DNA of 55,366 nt from Roseobacter weihaiensis (GCF_020622345.1 NZ_JACNMO010000032.1:1-55366), one strand, 5' to 3'; numbered from the stretch's first letter, positions 42,569 to 50,856 are shown. Translations and numbers: made by a program. The notes: generated from the letters alone by a model not told the origin.

Positions 42569-43555
42569 TCAACCTCGCTTTGCGCTTCTGCCGTCGCGGT
42601 CATGCCGGACCATCAACACCGGAACCTCGGCCCGATCAAGAATGAAATGGGCAACGTCTCCAACCGGCACGTCACTGTGTTCGCCCTGCCCATGGGTTGC
42701 CATGACCACGAGATCTACGCCTTCCTTTTCTCCCATTGCAAGGAGCACGCGTCTGGCATCGCCACTCGGCACAATGCGGGTTGAAATCTGCAAGTTGTGA
42801 TGCGCCAGTCTATTCGTGATCCTGTTCAGATGAGCCCTGCCGGCGCGCGTGTTTCTCTTTATAACCGCCTCATTCAGTTCCACCGCTCTGCTGTCGATGA
42901 CACCAAATTCGGTCAGGCCCGGTTCTGGCGCGACATAGAACAACAGGAGTGCCGCATTTTCTGCTTTGGCCAGCGTGACGGCCTGCCCCAGCGCCCTTTC
43001 CGAACGGGTCGAGCCGTCAATTGGAACCAAAATACGCCGGATCCCCTGCCTCGCTGACCATTCGGAACTGTCGGGGATCATCAGAATGGCCGCACTCTGC
43101 GAATTCAATACACCGAGGATGGTATCATCAAACTGCCAGCACCCCTGGTCGCGGGACCGCAGCGCAGCGGCGATATCTCCTTTTCTGGCTTCCACGCAGG
43201 CCGATATCTGATCGAATAGTCGTCCCTCAAAAAGATGTGGTTCGGCTTTCTCCTCTTTTCGATCCAGAGGTTCCGCCAGACGTGCCGGACACTTCAACGC
43301 GGTTCGTTTCTTGATGTCCCATTCCACTGGATCGATCAAGCTGCTGTTGTCGGCGGGGGGTGTCATAACCCGCAAAAGCACAACATGCCCGCCGAATGCC
43401 TGTGCCACCATCTGCGCGTGCCAGAGCGCTGCCACGTTCTTTTGATCCGGCCCGATGAAAACCAAGACGTTGGACCTATCGGCCCTCTCGGGGTCTTCCC
43501 GGTGCGTGGATGCTGTCGCCGTGCGGGGCCGTGGTATCTTTGATCCTACTGCCAT
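42569..43555 (-). CDS. Tandem universal stress protein (UspA family)
   Basis: A 328-residue protein with two Usp-like halves. The second (about 170-320) is clear: IRRILVPIDGSTRSERALGQAVTLAKAENA, then VDLVVMATHGQGEHSDVPVGDVAHFILDRAEVPVLMVR, which approximates the ATP-binding glycine motif (G-x2-G-x9-G). The first half (about 28-165) keeps NVLVFIGPDQKN and AILMIPDSSEW but not the glycine motif. Usp proteins help survival in stress, stationary phase and oxygen limitation. ATG 43555 has GGGAG 9 bases upstream. It sits in a region rich in stress genes and FNR-type sites, though I see no perfect box directly before it. Confidence 0.87.
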   Translation of the reverse strand: MAVGSKIPRPRTATASTHREDPERADRSNVLVFIGPDQKNVAALWHAQMVAQAFGGHVVLLRVMTPPADNSSLIDPVEWDIKKRTALKCPARLAEPLDRKEEKAEPHLFEGRLFDQISACVEARKGDIAAALRSRDQGCWQFDDTILGVLNSQSAAILMIPDSSEWSARQGIRRILVPIDGSTRSERALGQAVTLAKAENAALLLFYVAPEPGLTEFGVIDSRAVELNEAVIKRNTRAGRAHLNRITNRLAHHNLQISTRIVPSGDARRVLLAMGEKEGVDLVVMATHGQGEHSDVPVGDVAHFILDRAEVPVLMVRHDRDGRSAKRG

Positions 43556-43875
43556 TGTCGCAATCTCCCTTTGAACTGGATCGCTCCGGCGCTGACCGCC
43601 AGAGTAAGATCAATGAGATACGGACATTCGGCACCTGTCCGATCCGAACAGCGTCAGGCAAGCGGACTGCCGTTTCCGCGGGGCGGCAGCAGATGGTCTT
43701 TTTCAGCAAGTTAGGTGTTGGGGAGGCCAGCCTATTGAGCCAGATCAAAGCTCCGCCCGGTTAGTCGATTGTGTTTGGCGGCCTGTCTTGCCATGCAGCC
43801 CTGCTGCGGTGCGGATCGCCAAAGAAGGAGATGGTGCGAAGGGGGTGCCAGATACTTTTCGCAAACTGCTGGCAC

Positions 43876-43889
43876 TTGACCTATCTCAA
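43876..43889 (+). promoter_or_regulatory. FNR/FnrL-type box upstream of the YkuD gene
   Basis: TTGACCTATCTCAA fits the alphaproteobacterial FnrL consensus TTGA-N6-TCAA exactly. Its centre (43882.5) is about 41 bases before a predicted start of transcription near 43923, with a -10-like TATCCG at 43911-43916. That geometry is the class II FNR activation layout and supports ATG 43947 as the translation start of the following gene. Confidence 0.6.
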
Positions 43890-43946
43890 ATTCCCGGCCC
43901 CGGCGCGTGATATCCGGCAACCGTGGCGGATCAGGATAAGGAACCC

Positions 43947-44801
43947 ATGCTCATTTTTTGCACCCAAACCATGCGCATCGGTTTTTGGTCCCGCCGGTCT
44001 CGCGGGGGTATCGGCGCCGGAACGGCAGATCTCATCTCCAAGACTTGTCGGCTTTTGCAAATCTGGGTCTGCGCCCTTGCCGTCATCGGAACCCTTGGCG
44101 CTGCCTCCGAGACCCCGGTGCCAAAAGGCAGCTCTGAATTTCAGGGCGCCCTTGACCGTCTCGGTGTCCCGTATCAGGTGCCACGAAGGGGCAAGGCGAT
44201 CCTCGTCAATATTCCCGCTTTCGAATTGATTGCCTTTGAAGATGGCCTGCCTACATTGCGAAGCCGGGTTATCGTGGGCACATCCTGGAACCCGACGCCA
44301 TTGCTGGAAACGACGACGAAAACGGTTCGTTTTCGCCCGACCTGGCGCCCAACCCGATCAATGATCGCAAGTGGCGAATACCGCGACAGGATATGGCCGC
44401 CCGGTCCGCAAAACCCTCTGGGGCTCGCGGCGATCAGGTTCGCGGCACAGATACCCATCTATCTACATGACACGAACCGCCGCGATCTTTTTGACCGCGA
44501 GGTGCGGGCTCTTTCCCATGGATGCATACGGGTGGAACGATGGGACATTCTTGTTGCCTGGACGCTCGACATGGATCTTTCGGAGGTGCACCGGCTTGCC
44601 AACGGACCGGCAACGCTGGATGTCGCAACGCCGGCCATCCCGGTGCGTGTCGGCTATTTCCTGACTTTCCCGGATGCGACCGGTGCGCCGGTCACCTATG
44701 ACGATGTGTATGGGCGCGGTGTTGGTCAAACGTCCGGGGGGTCGGATCTGCCCCGTGCGCAGTTTGCCTGCAGCGCCCATGACGAACGTGACGTGAGATA
44801 G
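43947..44801 (+). CDS. YkuD-type L,D-transpeptidase
   Basis: A 284-residue predicted exported L,D-transpeptidase (YcbB/ErfK relatives), which cross-links peptidoglycan or attaches proteins to it. A hydrophobic segment near residues 35-55 (LLQIWVCALAVIGTLGAA) after a basic N-terminus acts as a signal or anchor. The YkuD domain (about 80-235) contains VNIPAFELIAFEDG, WNPTPLLE, IYLHDTN and the catalytic SHGCIRVERWD with its active cysteine intact. ATG 43947 has AAGGA upstream; a GTG at 43923 would coincide with the predicted transcript start. An FNR-type box lies about 64 bases upstream. It stands alone as a transcription unit. Confidence 0.9.
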   Translation: MLIFCTQTMRIGFWSRRSRGGIGAGTADLISKTCRLLQIWVCALAVIGTLGAASETPVPKGSSEFQGALDRLGVPYQVPRRGKAILVNIPAFELIAFEDGLPTLRSRVIVGTSWNPTPLLETTTKTVRFRPTWRPTRSMIASGEYRDRIWPPGPQNPLGLAAIRFAAQIPIYLHDTNRRDLFDREVRALSHGCIRVERWDILVAWTLDMDLSEVHRLANGPATLDVATPAIPVRVGYFLTFPDATGAPVTYDDVYGRGVGQTSGGSDLPRAQFACSAHDERDVR

Positions 44802-44938
44802 CCGGTCTCCGCATCCCTGTACCGACAGAACGGGTTTGTGCAGACCCCCACCGGCGCGCCACCCCGGCTAGAGCACTGATTCCGCCCTTCAAGACCGCGC
44901 TACTGCGGGGACCCGCCGCCGCCAATGCCGCAAGACAC

Positions 44939-45121
44939 TCAGGGGGAAACCTGGGATGGTTTCTCTTCAAAAAACAGTCGGACGGCACCGCGCACATGTG
45001 AGAGCCCGTCGTAGTGGCGCGCAACATCTGAACTGCACTGCGTGGCAACAAACCCTTGTTTTGCATGGGCCGGACTGCAGCCCAGCGCAACGCCCAGAAT
45101 TGCCGAGTTCAAAATCTTCAT
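44939..45121 (-). CDS. Small secreted protein
   Basis: A 60-residue protein with a typical signal peptide: MKILNSAILGVALGCSPAHA, cleaved after AHA, leaving about 40 residues with one cysteine. AAGGGAAATCAG before the ATG supplies a ribosome-binding site. A perfect FNR-type box lies about 90 bases upstream with a -10-like sequence at the right distance. It is short and of unknown family, so it could also be a truncated remnant, but the combination of promoter, ribosome site and signal peptide favours a real gene. Confidence 0.5.
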   Translation of the reverse strand: MKILNSAILGVALGCSPAHAKQGFVATQCSSDVARHYDGLSHVRGAVRLFFEEKPSQVSP

Positions 45122-45208
45122 CTGATTTCCCTTCCCGCTTTGGAGCCTGCATACCCTGGTCCATCGGCATACTACACTTGACGGATAGACGATTTGATGG
45201 GTGGCAAA

Positions 45209-45222
45209 TTGATAAGGGTCAA
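45209..45222 (-). promoter_or_regulatory. FNR/FnrL-type box upstream of the small secreted protein
   Basis: On the - strand this reads TTGACCCTTATCAA, an exact TTGA-N6-TCAA match. The centre at 45215.5 predicts a transcript start near 45174 and a -10 near 45181-45186, where CTATCC is found (- strand). The gene at 45121-44939 follows. Confidence 0.55.
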
Positions 45223-45461
45223 TTGCAGCGAATGCTGCCCGGCGGTGGAGTTTCGCAGCGCTTACGTTCAACTTGGGCAAACCTTTGTGCAGTTGGCTGG
45301 TCAGAAATTGCGAGATTGGGCGTGATACAAACCACCCGCTTACTTTGGTGATCCACGAAAAGTCCGCCAAGATTGAGAACCGTATTTCGAACCACACAAC
45401 GCGCGATCTGCAGCGCTGTAGCGGCATCCACAACTGAAGCCGCACCCACGAGAATGCGCAT
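45219..45461 (-). pseudogene. Short universal-stress-protein-like fragment
   Basis: From ATG 45461 the frame reads MRILVGAASVVDAATALQIA then VVRNTVLNLGGLFVDHQSKRVV, resembling the first strand and helix of a Usp domain (RILV...AL.IA....L..LFV). It stops after 80 residues without the ATP-binding glycine motif. GC content is lower than in neighbouring genes. It is probably a truncated stress-protein remnant; the resemblance is modest. Confidence 0.35.
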
Positions 45462-45807
45462 TTTGATACAGAAACAGAACGCATGCCGAACCACCCCGTG
45501 CCCGATCAACACAGGCGACATCTGCAACCAGTCTGCGCACGCGGCGTCCCTCAAATCGCGCTGCAGCAAAGGTTGTTCACATTGAAAGGCGCGGTCAGTC
45601 CACCCTGATCGCCGGTAAGACGGTCGTAAAAAGGCATACGCCTAGGCGCCGGAGTGACGAAGATGAGTTTGGTGCGGGCCAAAGTCCGGGGCGTTGCGGG
45701 GAGATGCTGTTGGCCAGGATGTCAACGCCGCGGCGCGCATCCCTGTTGACTTTGTCAACAAACGATCAGGCCCACAAAAGGTTGCACCGCACACAAACCC
45801 GTTCGGA
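45462..45807. other. Gap without a clear gene
   Basis: I see no supported gene here. The only notable item is the inverted repeat TGTTGAC-TTT-GTCAACA at 45744-45760. It resembles an FNR site but has a 5-base rather than 6-base centre, and it lies downstream of the lipoprotein gene, so it is more likely a hairpin. Confidence 0.5.
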
Positions 45808-46281
45808 CTAGCTGACAAGCCGCCAGGTACCATTGGGCTGGCGACAGGCAATTCCGGTTCCCGTGCCGCGGCGACCATCAACCGATATGGTCTGACGATA
45901 CTCGCGGCAGTACTGTCCGCTGCTCGATGTACCGTCCCGCAGTGCCGTCACCGTGCCAAGGTTTCCCGTGCCGGGATTGTTCCAGCGGATCGTCTCGCCA
46001 AGCTCTGCCCCATGCGCACGTCTGACGGCCTCATTCGCACGCAGCCTGTCGGTATCGTCCATGGAACGACCGATCTCGCTGCCTAGAAGCGTGCCGATCA
46101 GCACGCCGGCACCAGTTGCGGCCAGCCGGCCATCACCGCGTCCGAACTGCGCGCCGAGCATGCCACCAAGCGCTGCACCCGTCAGACCCCCCGTTGTTTC
46201 GCGTGGCCCGTAGTCAGCCGGTGTACACCCGGCAAGCGAAACAACAGACAACGCGCAAATCACACTTCTGAGAACAATCAT
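45808..46281 (-). CDS. Glycine-zipper outer-membrane lipoprotein (17-kDa antigen type)
   Basis: A 157-residue lipoprotein. The signal ends in a lipobox (VSLAGC near residue 15). A glycine-zipper 2TM domain follows (GGLTGAALGGMLGAQFGRGDG, then GVLIGTLLGSEIG), then an RT0821/Lpp1805-like C-terminal region with QYCREYRQTISVDGRRGTGTGIACRQPNGTWRLV. Such surface lipoproteins contribute to envelope integrity. ATG 46281 has GGAGGAG 9 bases upstream; an earlier ATG (46299) lacks one. A perfect FNR-type box lies 60 bases upstream at class II spacing from a CATATT -10. Confidence 0.9.
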   Translation of the reverse strand: MIVLRSVICALSVVSLAGCTPADYGPRETTGGLTGAALGGMLGAQFGRGDGRLAATGAGVLIGTLLGSEIGRSMDDTDRLRANEAVRRAHGAELGETIRWNNPGTGNLGTVTALRDGTSSSGQYCREYRQTISVDGRRGTGTGIACRQPNGTWRLVS

Positions 46282-46340
46282 ATCTCGGAACTCCTCCAAA
46301 GAACCTAAGAACGAATATGAGGTCGATCGCTGTTTCGCCG

Positions 46341-46354
46341 TTGATCAATGTCAA
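46341..46354 (-). promoter_or_regulatory. FNR/FnrL-type box upstream of the glycine-zipper lipoprotein
   Basis: The site reads TTGACATTGATCAA on the - strand, an exact TTGA-N6-TCAA match and very close to the strict TTGAT-N4-ATCAA consensus. The centre (46347.5) lies 41.5 bases from about 46306. A -10-like CATATT is at 46314-46319 (- strand), nearly ideal class II spacing. Confidence 0.65.
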
Positions 46355-46372
46355 CGCAACACGCCACCCCGG

Positions 46373-47251
46373 TCACGCCATCCCAACCCCGTAGTGGCGC
46401 GCGCAGGCTGTTTCATGGCCGCGGATCACGCGTTTGCCGGCGAGGGGGCCCTTGAACTCGGTCACAACCGTACATCTGTGGCTGCCTTCGCCGTCCCTTT
46501 CATAGGTGATGACGACCCAATCCCGTTCGCGGTGCAGCCGATGCGCACGGGGTGAATTCGAATAAAGCGCGGTGAAGTGCCAGTCGCCTCTTTCAGTGTG
46601 CAGCACAGGCAACCGCGCGCGCTGATCGGCGCTAAAACGTCTTGGGGCGATCAACGGCAATGTGCCCGCATCTGCGGCAAGCCGGTATTGCCGGTCAACA
46701 TCCAGCGTCTCAGAAACCGGTGGGGTCGGGATGATCCGGGCGCCACCCAAGGGCCGGTGTCCTTTCAAAATCTCCGCCAGCGCGTATTGAATGCCCCTGA
46801 TCCTGCGGGGTCCGAACCCGGCAAGCGCGGCAAGCCGGCCATCATGGGCCGCCATCTCCAGCGCCTCGAGGCTGTCGATCCCAAGACCGTCGTGAATCGT
46901 GGCGGCCAGATGCGGCCCGATCTGGGGCACGGTCTGGAACAGCTTTTCTGGATCTATCTCACCCCTCAACGTCTCGAGCAGGCGCAGATGCCCGGTCTGC
47001 AATATCTCGACGATGGCAGCAGCAATCGACGGACCAATGGTCGGCAGCGCTTCGAGGTCACGGACATCATCAGATCCCAGATACTTCCGGATCGGAACCG
47101 TCAGGCTTTGAATGTAGGCGGCGGCCTGCCTGTAAGCCCGGACGCGAAACGGGTTCGCTCGCTGGTGTTCCAGCAAGTCTGCAACCTCGGCCAGCTTTTC
47201 GGCCAGCAGAGCATTTTCTTTGGCGCCGGACATCCTCGTGTGCCGCATCAC
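46373..47251 (-). CDS. Helix-hairpin-helix protein related to the PolX N-terminus
   Basis: A 292-residue protein resembling the N-terminal half of family X DNA polymerases. It has an 8-kDa-like HHH_8 domain (about 12-75; ADLLEHQRANPFRVRAYRQAAAYIQSL) and helix-hairpin-helix motifs (LEALPTIGPSIAAAIVEIL, LFQTVPQIGPHLAATIHDGL, LAALAGFGPRRIRGIQYAL). The polymerase and PHP domains are absent; a novel ~110-residue C-terminal region follows (LPVLHTERGDWHFTALYSNS). It probably binds DNA ends or gaps. It is divergent from hsp20, and the shared gap carries an FNR-type box. The start may be ATG 47251 or 47248. Confidence 0.85.
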   Translation of the reverse strand: MMRHTRMSGAKENALLAEKLAEVADLLEHQRANPFRVRAYRQAAAYIQSLTVPIRKYLGSDDVRDLEALPTIGPSIAAAIVEILQTGHLRLLETLRGEIDPEKLFQTVPQIGPHLAATIHDGLGIDSLEALEMAAHDGRLAALAGFGPRRIRGIQYALAEILKGHRPLGGARIIPTPPVSETLDVDRQYRLAADAGTLPLIAPRRFSADQRARLPVLHTERGDWHFTALYSNSPRAHRLHRERDWVVITYERDGEGSHRCTVVTEFKGPLAGKRVIRGHETACARHYGVGMA

Positions 47252-47303
47252 AGAACCCCTTCGTCAATCGGGCCCAGACTACGGACAGTCATGACGGCGG
47301 CAT

Positions 47304-47317
47304 TTGACATTGCTCAA
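47304..47317. promoter_or_regulatory. FNR/FnrL-type box between the HhH gene and hsp20
   Basis: TTGACATTGCTCAA matches TTGA-N6-TCAA. It lies 63 bases before the hsp20 start and 53 bases before the divergent HhH gene. On the HhH side a -10-like TAGTCT is found at 47275-47280 at the right distance, so the box may serve that gene, hsp20, or both. Confidence 0.5.
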
Positions 47318-47379
47318 TATCCGGCACGCGCCACCCGTTAGCCTGTGGGCCGACTCAACACATTCACAGGAGGATTATG

Positions 47380-47865
47380 ATGTCTTATCAGGATTATCTG
47401 CCAACGAACTGGATGAAAGACAGGCGCGAGGAGGATCATCCTCTGGTCAGTCTTCGCAAGCAGGTCGACAGCCTGTTCGATGATTTTGGCAACGGGTTTT
47501 TCAGCGGTGGTGACGATATCGGCGTGCGATCCAACTTCAGCGAAACGGACAAGGAATTCTGCATCACCGCAGAACTGCCGGGCATGACCGAAGCTGATGT
47601 CGATGTCTCGGTCAGCGGTGATCGTATCGTGATCAAGGGTGAGAAAAAGTCCGAAAAAGATGAAAAAGGCGGCGAGAAGGGGCGGGAATTTCACCGTGTT
47701 GAGCGCCGATCCGGCGCGTTTCAACGGATGATGACTTTGCCGTTCAGCATCGACCCCGAAACAGTGGAGGCCGTCGTGAAAGACGGTGTGCTTACCGTCA
47801 CGATCACCAAACCACCTGAAGCCGTGGCCAAGACCACCAAGATCAAGATCGCGCAGGCGAAATAG
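47380..47865 (+). CDS. Hsp20 family small heat-shock protein
   Basis: A 161-residue small heat-shock protein, an ATP-independent chaperone that holds unfolding proteins. The alpha-crystallin domain spans about 45-155: FSETDKEFCITAELPGMTEADVDVSVSGDRIVIKGEKK, then FSIDPETVEAVVKDGVLTVTITKPP with the conserved GVLTV motif. A perfect AGGAGG precedes two adjacent ATGs; 47380 is 6 bases away and preferred over 47377 (3 bases). It is followed 62 bases later by cyclopropane fatty acid synthase, with a strong hairpin between them. Confidence 0.94.
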   Translation: MSYQDYLPTNWMKDRREEDHPLVSLRKQVDSLFDDFGNGFFSGGDDIGVRSNFSETDKEFCITAELPGMTEADVDVSVSGDRIVIKGEKKSEKDEKGGEKGREFHRVERRSGAFQRMMTLPFSIDPETVEAVVKDGVLTVTITKPPEAVAKTTKIKIAQAK

Positions 47866-47869
47866 CGCT

Positions 47870-47914
47870 GCTGATCGTGCCGCGCATCCGGATGCAGATT
47901 GCGGCACGATCAGC
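47870..47914 (+). other. 14-bp hairpin between hsp20 and cfa
   Basis: GCTGATCGTGCCGC (47870-47883) and GCGGCACGATCAGC (47901-47914) are perfect complements around a 17-base loop that itself holds the palindrome GCATCCGGATGC. The cfa ribosome-binding site AAGGAG (47916-47921) starts 1 base after the stem. No T-run follows. It could stabilise hsp20 mRNA or limit read-through and translation of cfa. Confidence 0.65.
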
Positions 47915-47927
47915 AAAGGAGAACCGT

Positions 47928-49160
47928 ATGTGGCAAAACGCTTTGAACCGGATGCTGCGCCATATGCTGCGGTCAGGAACGTTGACCGTGGTCATGCCAG
48001 ACGGGGTCCGTCATACCTATGGCGACGGCACGGGCGATCCGCTTACGGTGCGCCTGCGAGATGTGGCGACGGTGCGCCACTTGGTTCTGAACCCAGAACT
48101 GGCCTTGGGCGAAGCCTATATGAACGGGTCGCTGACGATAGACGGAGACCGATTGCACGACCTGCTTGCCCTGGTGGTTCAGAGCCAGTGTGACGCAAAC
48201 CGGATCTGGTGGCAAAAACCGCTTCTGAAACTGCGCGATGCCCTGCGCAGATGGACACAGAACAACAAGGCCACGAGAGCCCGACGCCATGTGGCGCATC
48301 ACTACGACCTGTCCGGCGCGCTCTACGATCTGTTTCTGGATAGCGACCGGCAGTATTCCTGTGGGTATTTTCAGGCGCCCGACGACACCCTTGAAGACGC
48401 GCAGGCTCAGAAGAAGGACCACATCGGCCGCAAACTGATGATCCGACCCGGCATGCGGGTGCTCGACATTGGCTGCGGTTGGGGTGGGATGGCGCTGACC
48501 CTCGCACGGGATCACGGCGCGCGGGTGCTGGGCGTCACCCTGTCAACGGAACAACATGCGATGGCGACACGACGTGCGGCGAGCGCCGGATTGTCCGACC
48601 GCGTTACATTTCGCCTTTGCGACTATCGCGAGGTCGAGGGCAGCTTTGACCGGATCGTGTCCGTTGGTATGTTCGAACATGTCGGCCTGCCGCATTACGA
48701 CGAGTATTTCCGTACCGTTCGGGATCGCCTGTCGCCCGAGGGGATCGCCTTGATCCATACGATTGGCTGGACAGCGCCGCCCCACGCCACAAATCCATGG
48801 CTGGCAAAATACATCTTCCCCGGCGGCTATGTCCCGACACTTTCCGAAATCAGCAAAGCGGTCGAAAATTCCATGCTGTGGTCGGCAGACATTGAATGCT
48901 GGCGGCTGCACTACGCCTATACCCTAAGGCATTGGTTTAATCGCTTCAGCGCAAACGAAGACGCCGTGCGCGCGCTTTACGACGCGCGCTTCGTCCGCAT
49001 GTGGCGGTTCTATCTGGCCGCCTGCGAGCAGACGTTCCGGCATGGGCGGCAGACCGTTTTTCAGCTCCAGCTTTCGCGCAGCATTGATGCGGTCCCCCTG
49101 ACGCGGGACTACCTGTACCGACCGCCGTTGGATTCCGCCCTCGGCCGGGCTGCGGAATAG
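47928..49160 (+). CDS. cfa: Cyclopropane-fatty-acyl-phospholipid synthase
   Basis: A 410-residue CFA synthase, which uses S-adenosylmethionine to convert unsaturated phospholipid acyl chains into cyclopropane rings, a membrane change typical of stress and stationary phase. Visible landmarks are a SCP2-like N-terminal region (about 1-100), VAHHYDLSGALYDLFLD, YSCGYFQAPDDTLEDAQ, the SAM-binding VLDIGCGWGGMAL (about 178-190), VSVGMFEHVG and the TLRHWFNRF segment near the C-terminus. All expected motifs are intact. ATG 47928 has AAGGAG 6 bases upstream; the frame is open earlier but covers the hairpin. Confidence 0.94.
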   Translation: MWQNALNRMLRHMLRSGTLTVVMPDGVRHTYGDGTGDPLTVRLRDVATVRHLVLNPELALGEAYMNGSLTIDGDRLHDLLALVVQSQCDANRIWWQKPLLKLRDALRRWTQNNKATRARRHVAHHYDLSGALYDLFLDSDRQYSCGYFQAPDDTLEDAQAQKKDHIGRKLMIRPGMRVLDIGCGWGGMALTLARDHGARVLGVTLSTEQHAMATRRAASAGLSDRVTFRLCDYREVEGSFDRIVSVGMFEHVGLPHYDEYFRTVRDRLSPEGIALIHTIGWTAPPHATNPWLAKYIFPGGYVPTLSEISKAVENSMLWSADIECWRLHYAYTLRHWFNRFSANEDAVRALYDARFVRMWRFYLAACEQTFRHGRQTVFQLQLSRSIDAVPLTRDYLYRPPLDSALGRAAE

Positions 49161-49245
49161 AAACCCACCACTGCAATTGACCCATATTAGCCCGCCAAAG
49201 GATCGCACGCGTAGGATGACCGCGGCAACCTCAGGGAGAAAGACA

Positions 49246-49773
49246 ATGATCGGCAGAATTCTTGTAGCCTATGATGGATCGGACCCTGCGCGCCGCGCTC
49301 TCGATCTGGCTGCCGAGTTTTGCACGAAGTTTGGTGCGGAAGTGTCTATTGTACCGGTGCTGATGCATGGCCGACCGGCAAAGGAACTGGTGCGTATGGC
49401 AGAGATCGAGCATATGGTCGAGCATGTGCACAAGGAACACCTGCCCGATATGGCCTGTGTCGCGGGACGCGCCTATGATGCGCTCAGCGCCGCGGCACCC
49501 GGGAACCGAAGCGCGCGTATCGCATCGGCCCTGGGAAACCGGCTCATGGCCATGGCGCGCAGCCGATGCGCAGAGCTTGGTGTGGAGGTGGCGCAAACGT
49601 CCGTGTGGACAGGAGATTACAGCGATGAAATCCTCGACGCAGCCTCGGAGATGGGATCTGACATGATTGCCCTCGGCGCGCGTGGCCTTGGTTCCGTCAA
49701 AGCCGCGGTTCCGGGCCGTGTAACGCAGAAAACGCTGCATCACGCAGCACAGACAGTGGTCGTGGTAAAATAG
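49246..49773 (+). CDS. Universal stress protein (single domain)
   Basis: A 175-residue Usp. It has RILVAYDGSDPARRALDLAAEF at the start and SDMIALGARGLGSVKAAVPGRVTQKTLHHAAQTVVVVK at the end. The G-x-RG-x-G...GRV pattern approximates the ATP-binding motif. A helical insert near 45-75 (KELVRMAEIEHMVEHVHKEHL) makes it longer than the usual ~145 residues. ATG 49246 is preceded by a GGGAG. It is followed 87 bases later by an alcohol dehydrogenase on the same strand. Usp-ADH pairs are often expressed under low oxygen. Confidence 0.9.
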   Translation: MIGRILVAYDGSDPARRALDLAAEFCTKFGAEVSIVPVLMHGRPAKELVRMAEIEHMVEHVHKEHLPDMACVAGRAYDALSAAAPGNRSARIASALGNRLMAMARSRCAELGVEVAQTSVWTGDYSDEILDAASEMGSDMIALGARGLGSVKAAVPGRVTQKTLHHAAQTVVVVK

Positions 49774-49860
49774 GCCCGCGCCGGTCCTGTTGCCGTGATC
49801 GTCGCCACGGCAGCGTCTGGTTGGTCCTGTGGCCATGGACCCAAAAACGGAAGGGATATG

Positions 49861-50856
49861 ATGCGCGCGATGGTACTTCACAAAGGGGCGCACCGGCTGC
49901 AGTTCGAGCAGGTCGACAGCCCCCGCCCGGACGCGGGCCAGCTGCGCCTAAAGATCGAAGCCTGCGGGGTCTGCCGGACAGATCTGCACATCATCGACGG
50001 CGATCTGACCCACCCGTCCTTGCCGCTGATCCCCGGTCACGAGATCGTTGGAACGGTTGCCCAGATCGGCGAGGCCGCTGGCGGGTTTGCGCTGGGCCAG
50101 CGGGTTGGGGTCCCCTGGTTGGGGCATACCTGCGGCACCTGCCGGTACTGTGTGAACAATCGCGAGAACCTCTGCGACGATCCGGGTTTTACCGGCTATA
50201 CGCTGAACGGCGGGTATGCGGAAGAATGCGTCGCGGATGCGCGTTATGTCTTTGCGCTGGACGGGCATGACGACCCGGCGGCACTGGCGCCACTGCTTTG
50301 CGCCGGGCTGATCGGGTTTCGCAGCCTTCGGCTGGCCGGTGATGCGCAGCGGCTGGGCTTTTACGGTTTCGGGGCGGCGGCACATATCCTTGCCCAGATC
50401 GCCGTCTGGCAGGGCCGCGAGATCTATGCCTTCACCCGACCAGGCGATACGGCGGCGCAGGCCTTTGCGCGCGAAACCGGCGCTGTCTGGGCCGGCGGTT
50501 CGGATGAAACCTCACCGGTGTTGCTCGATGCCGCTCTGATTTTCGCACCCGTCGGCGCTTTGGTCCCGAAAGCGCTGAAGGATCTGGTGAAGGGCGGTCG
50601 CGTGGTCTGTGGCGGCATTCACATGAGTGACATCCCGTCCTTTGCCTATGATGATCTCTGGCACGAACGCCAGATCCTTTCCGTGGCCAACCTGACCCGG
50701 GAAGACGGAGAGACGTTTTTTCCCTTGGCTCGACGGGCCGGTGTCCGCACCCAGATCACCCCCTACCGGCTGGAGCGCGCCAACGAGGCGTTGGATGATC
50801 TGAGACAGGGTCGCCTGCAGGGCGCGGCCGTCCTGCTGCCCTCTCAAAACGCATAA
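49861..50856 (+). CDS. Zinc-dependent alcohol dehydrogenase family protein
   Basis: A 331-residue medium-chain dehydrogenase that oxidises an alcohol or reduces an aldehyde with NAD(P). Catalytic zinc ligands are visible in ACGVCRTDLH and GHEIVG. The structural zinc loop is intact as CGTCRYCVNNRENLC. The nucleotide-binding Rossmann motif appears as GFYGFGAAAHILAQIA near residue 160. The length is normal for the family. AAGGG lies 5 bases before ATG 49861; the adjacent ATG 49858 is too close. The substrate is unknown, but the stress and low-oxygen context suggests aldehyde or alcohol redox balancing. Confidence 0.92.
   Translation: MRAMVLHKGAHRLQFEQVDSPRPDAGQLRLKIEACGVCRTDLHIIDGDLTHPSLPLIPGHEIVGTVAQIGEAAGGFALGQRVGVPWLGHTCGTCRYCVNNRENLCDDPGFTGYTLNGGYAEECVADARYVFALDGHDDPAALAPLLCAGLIGFRSLRLAGDAQRLGFYGFGAAAHILAQIAVWQGREIYAFTRPGDTAAQAFARETGAVWAGGSDETSPVLLDAALIFAPVGALVPKALKDLVKGGRVVCGGIHMSDIPSFAYDDLWHERQILSVANLTREDGETFFPLARRAGVRTQITPYRLERANEALDDLRQGRLQGAAVLLPSQNA

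Noticed and set aside
45744-45760. TTGAC-TTT-GTCAA as a further FNR site
   Set aside because: The centre is one base too short for TTGA-N6-TCAA, and it lies downstream of, not before, the neighbouring gene.
49174-49187. TTGACCCATATTAG upstream of the single-domain Usp gene
   Set aside because: The second half-site does not fit TCAA, so it is not counted as an FNR box.
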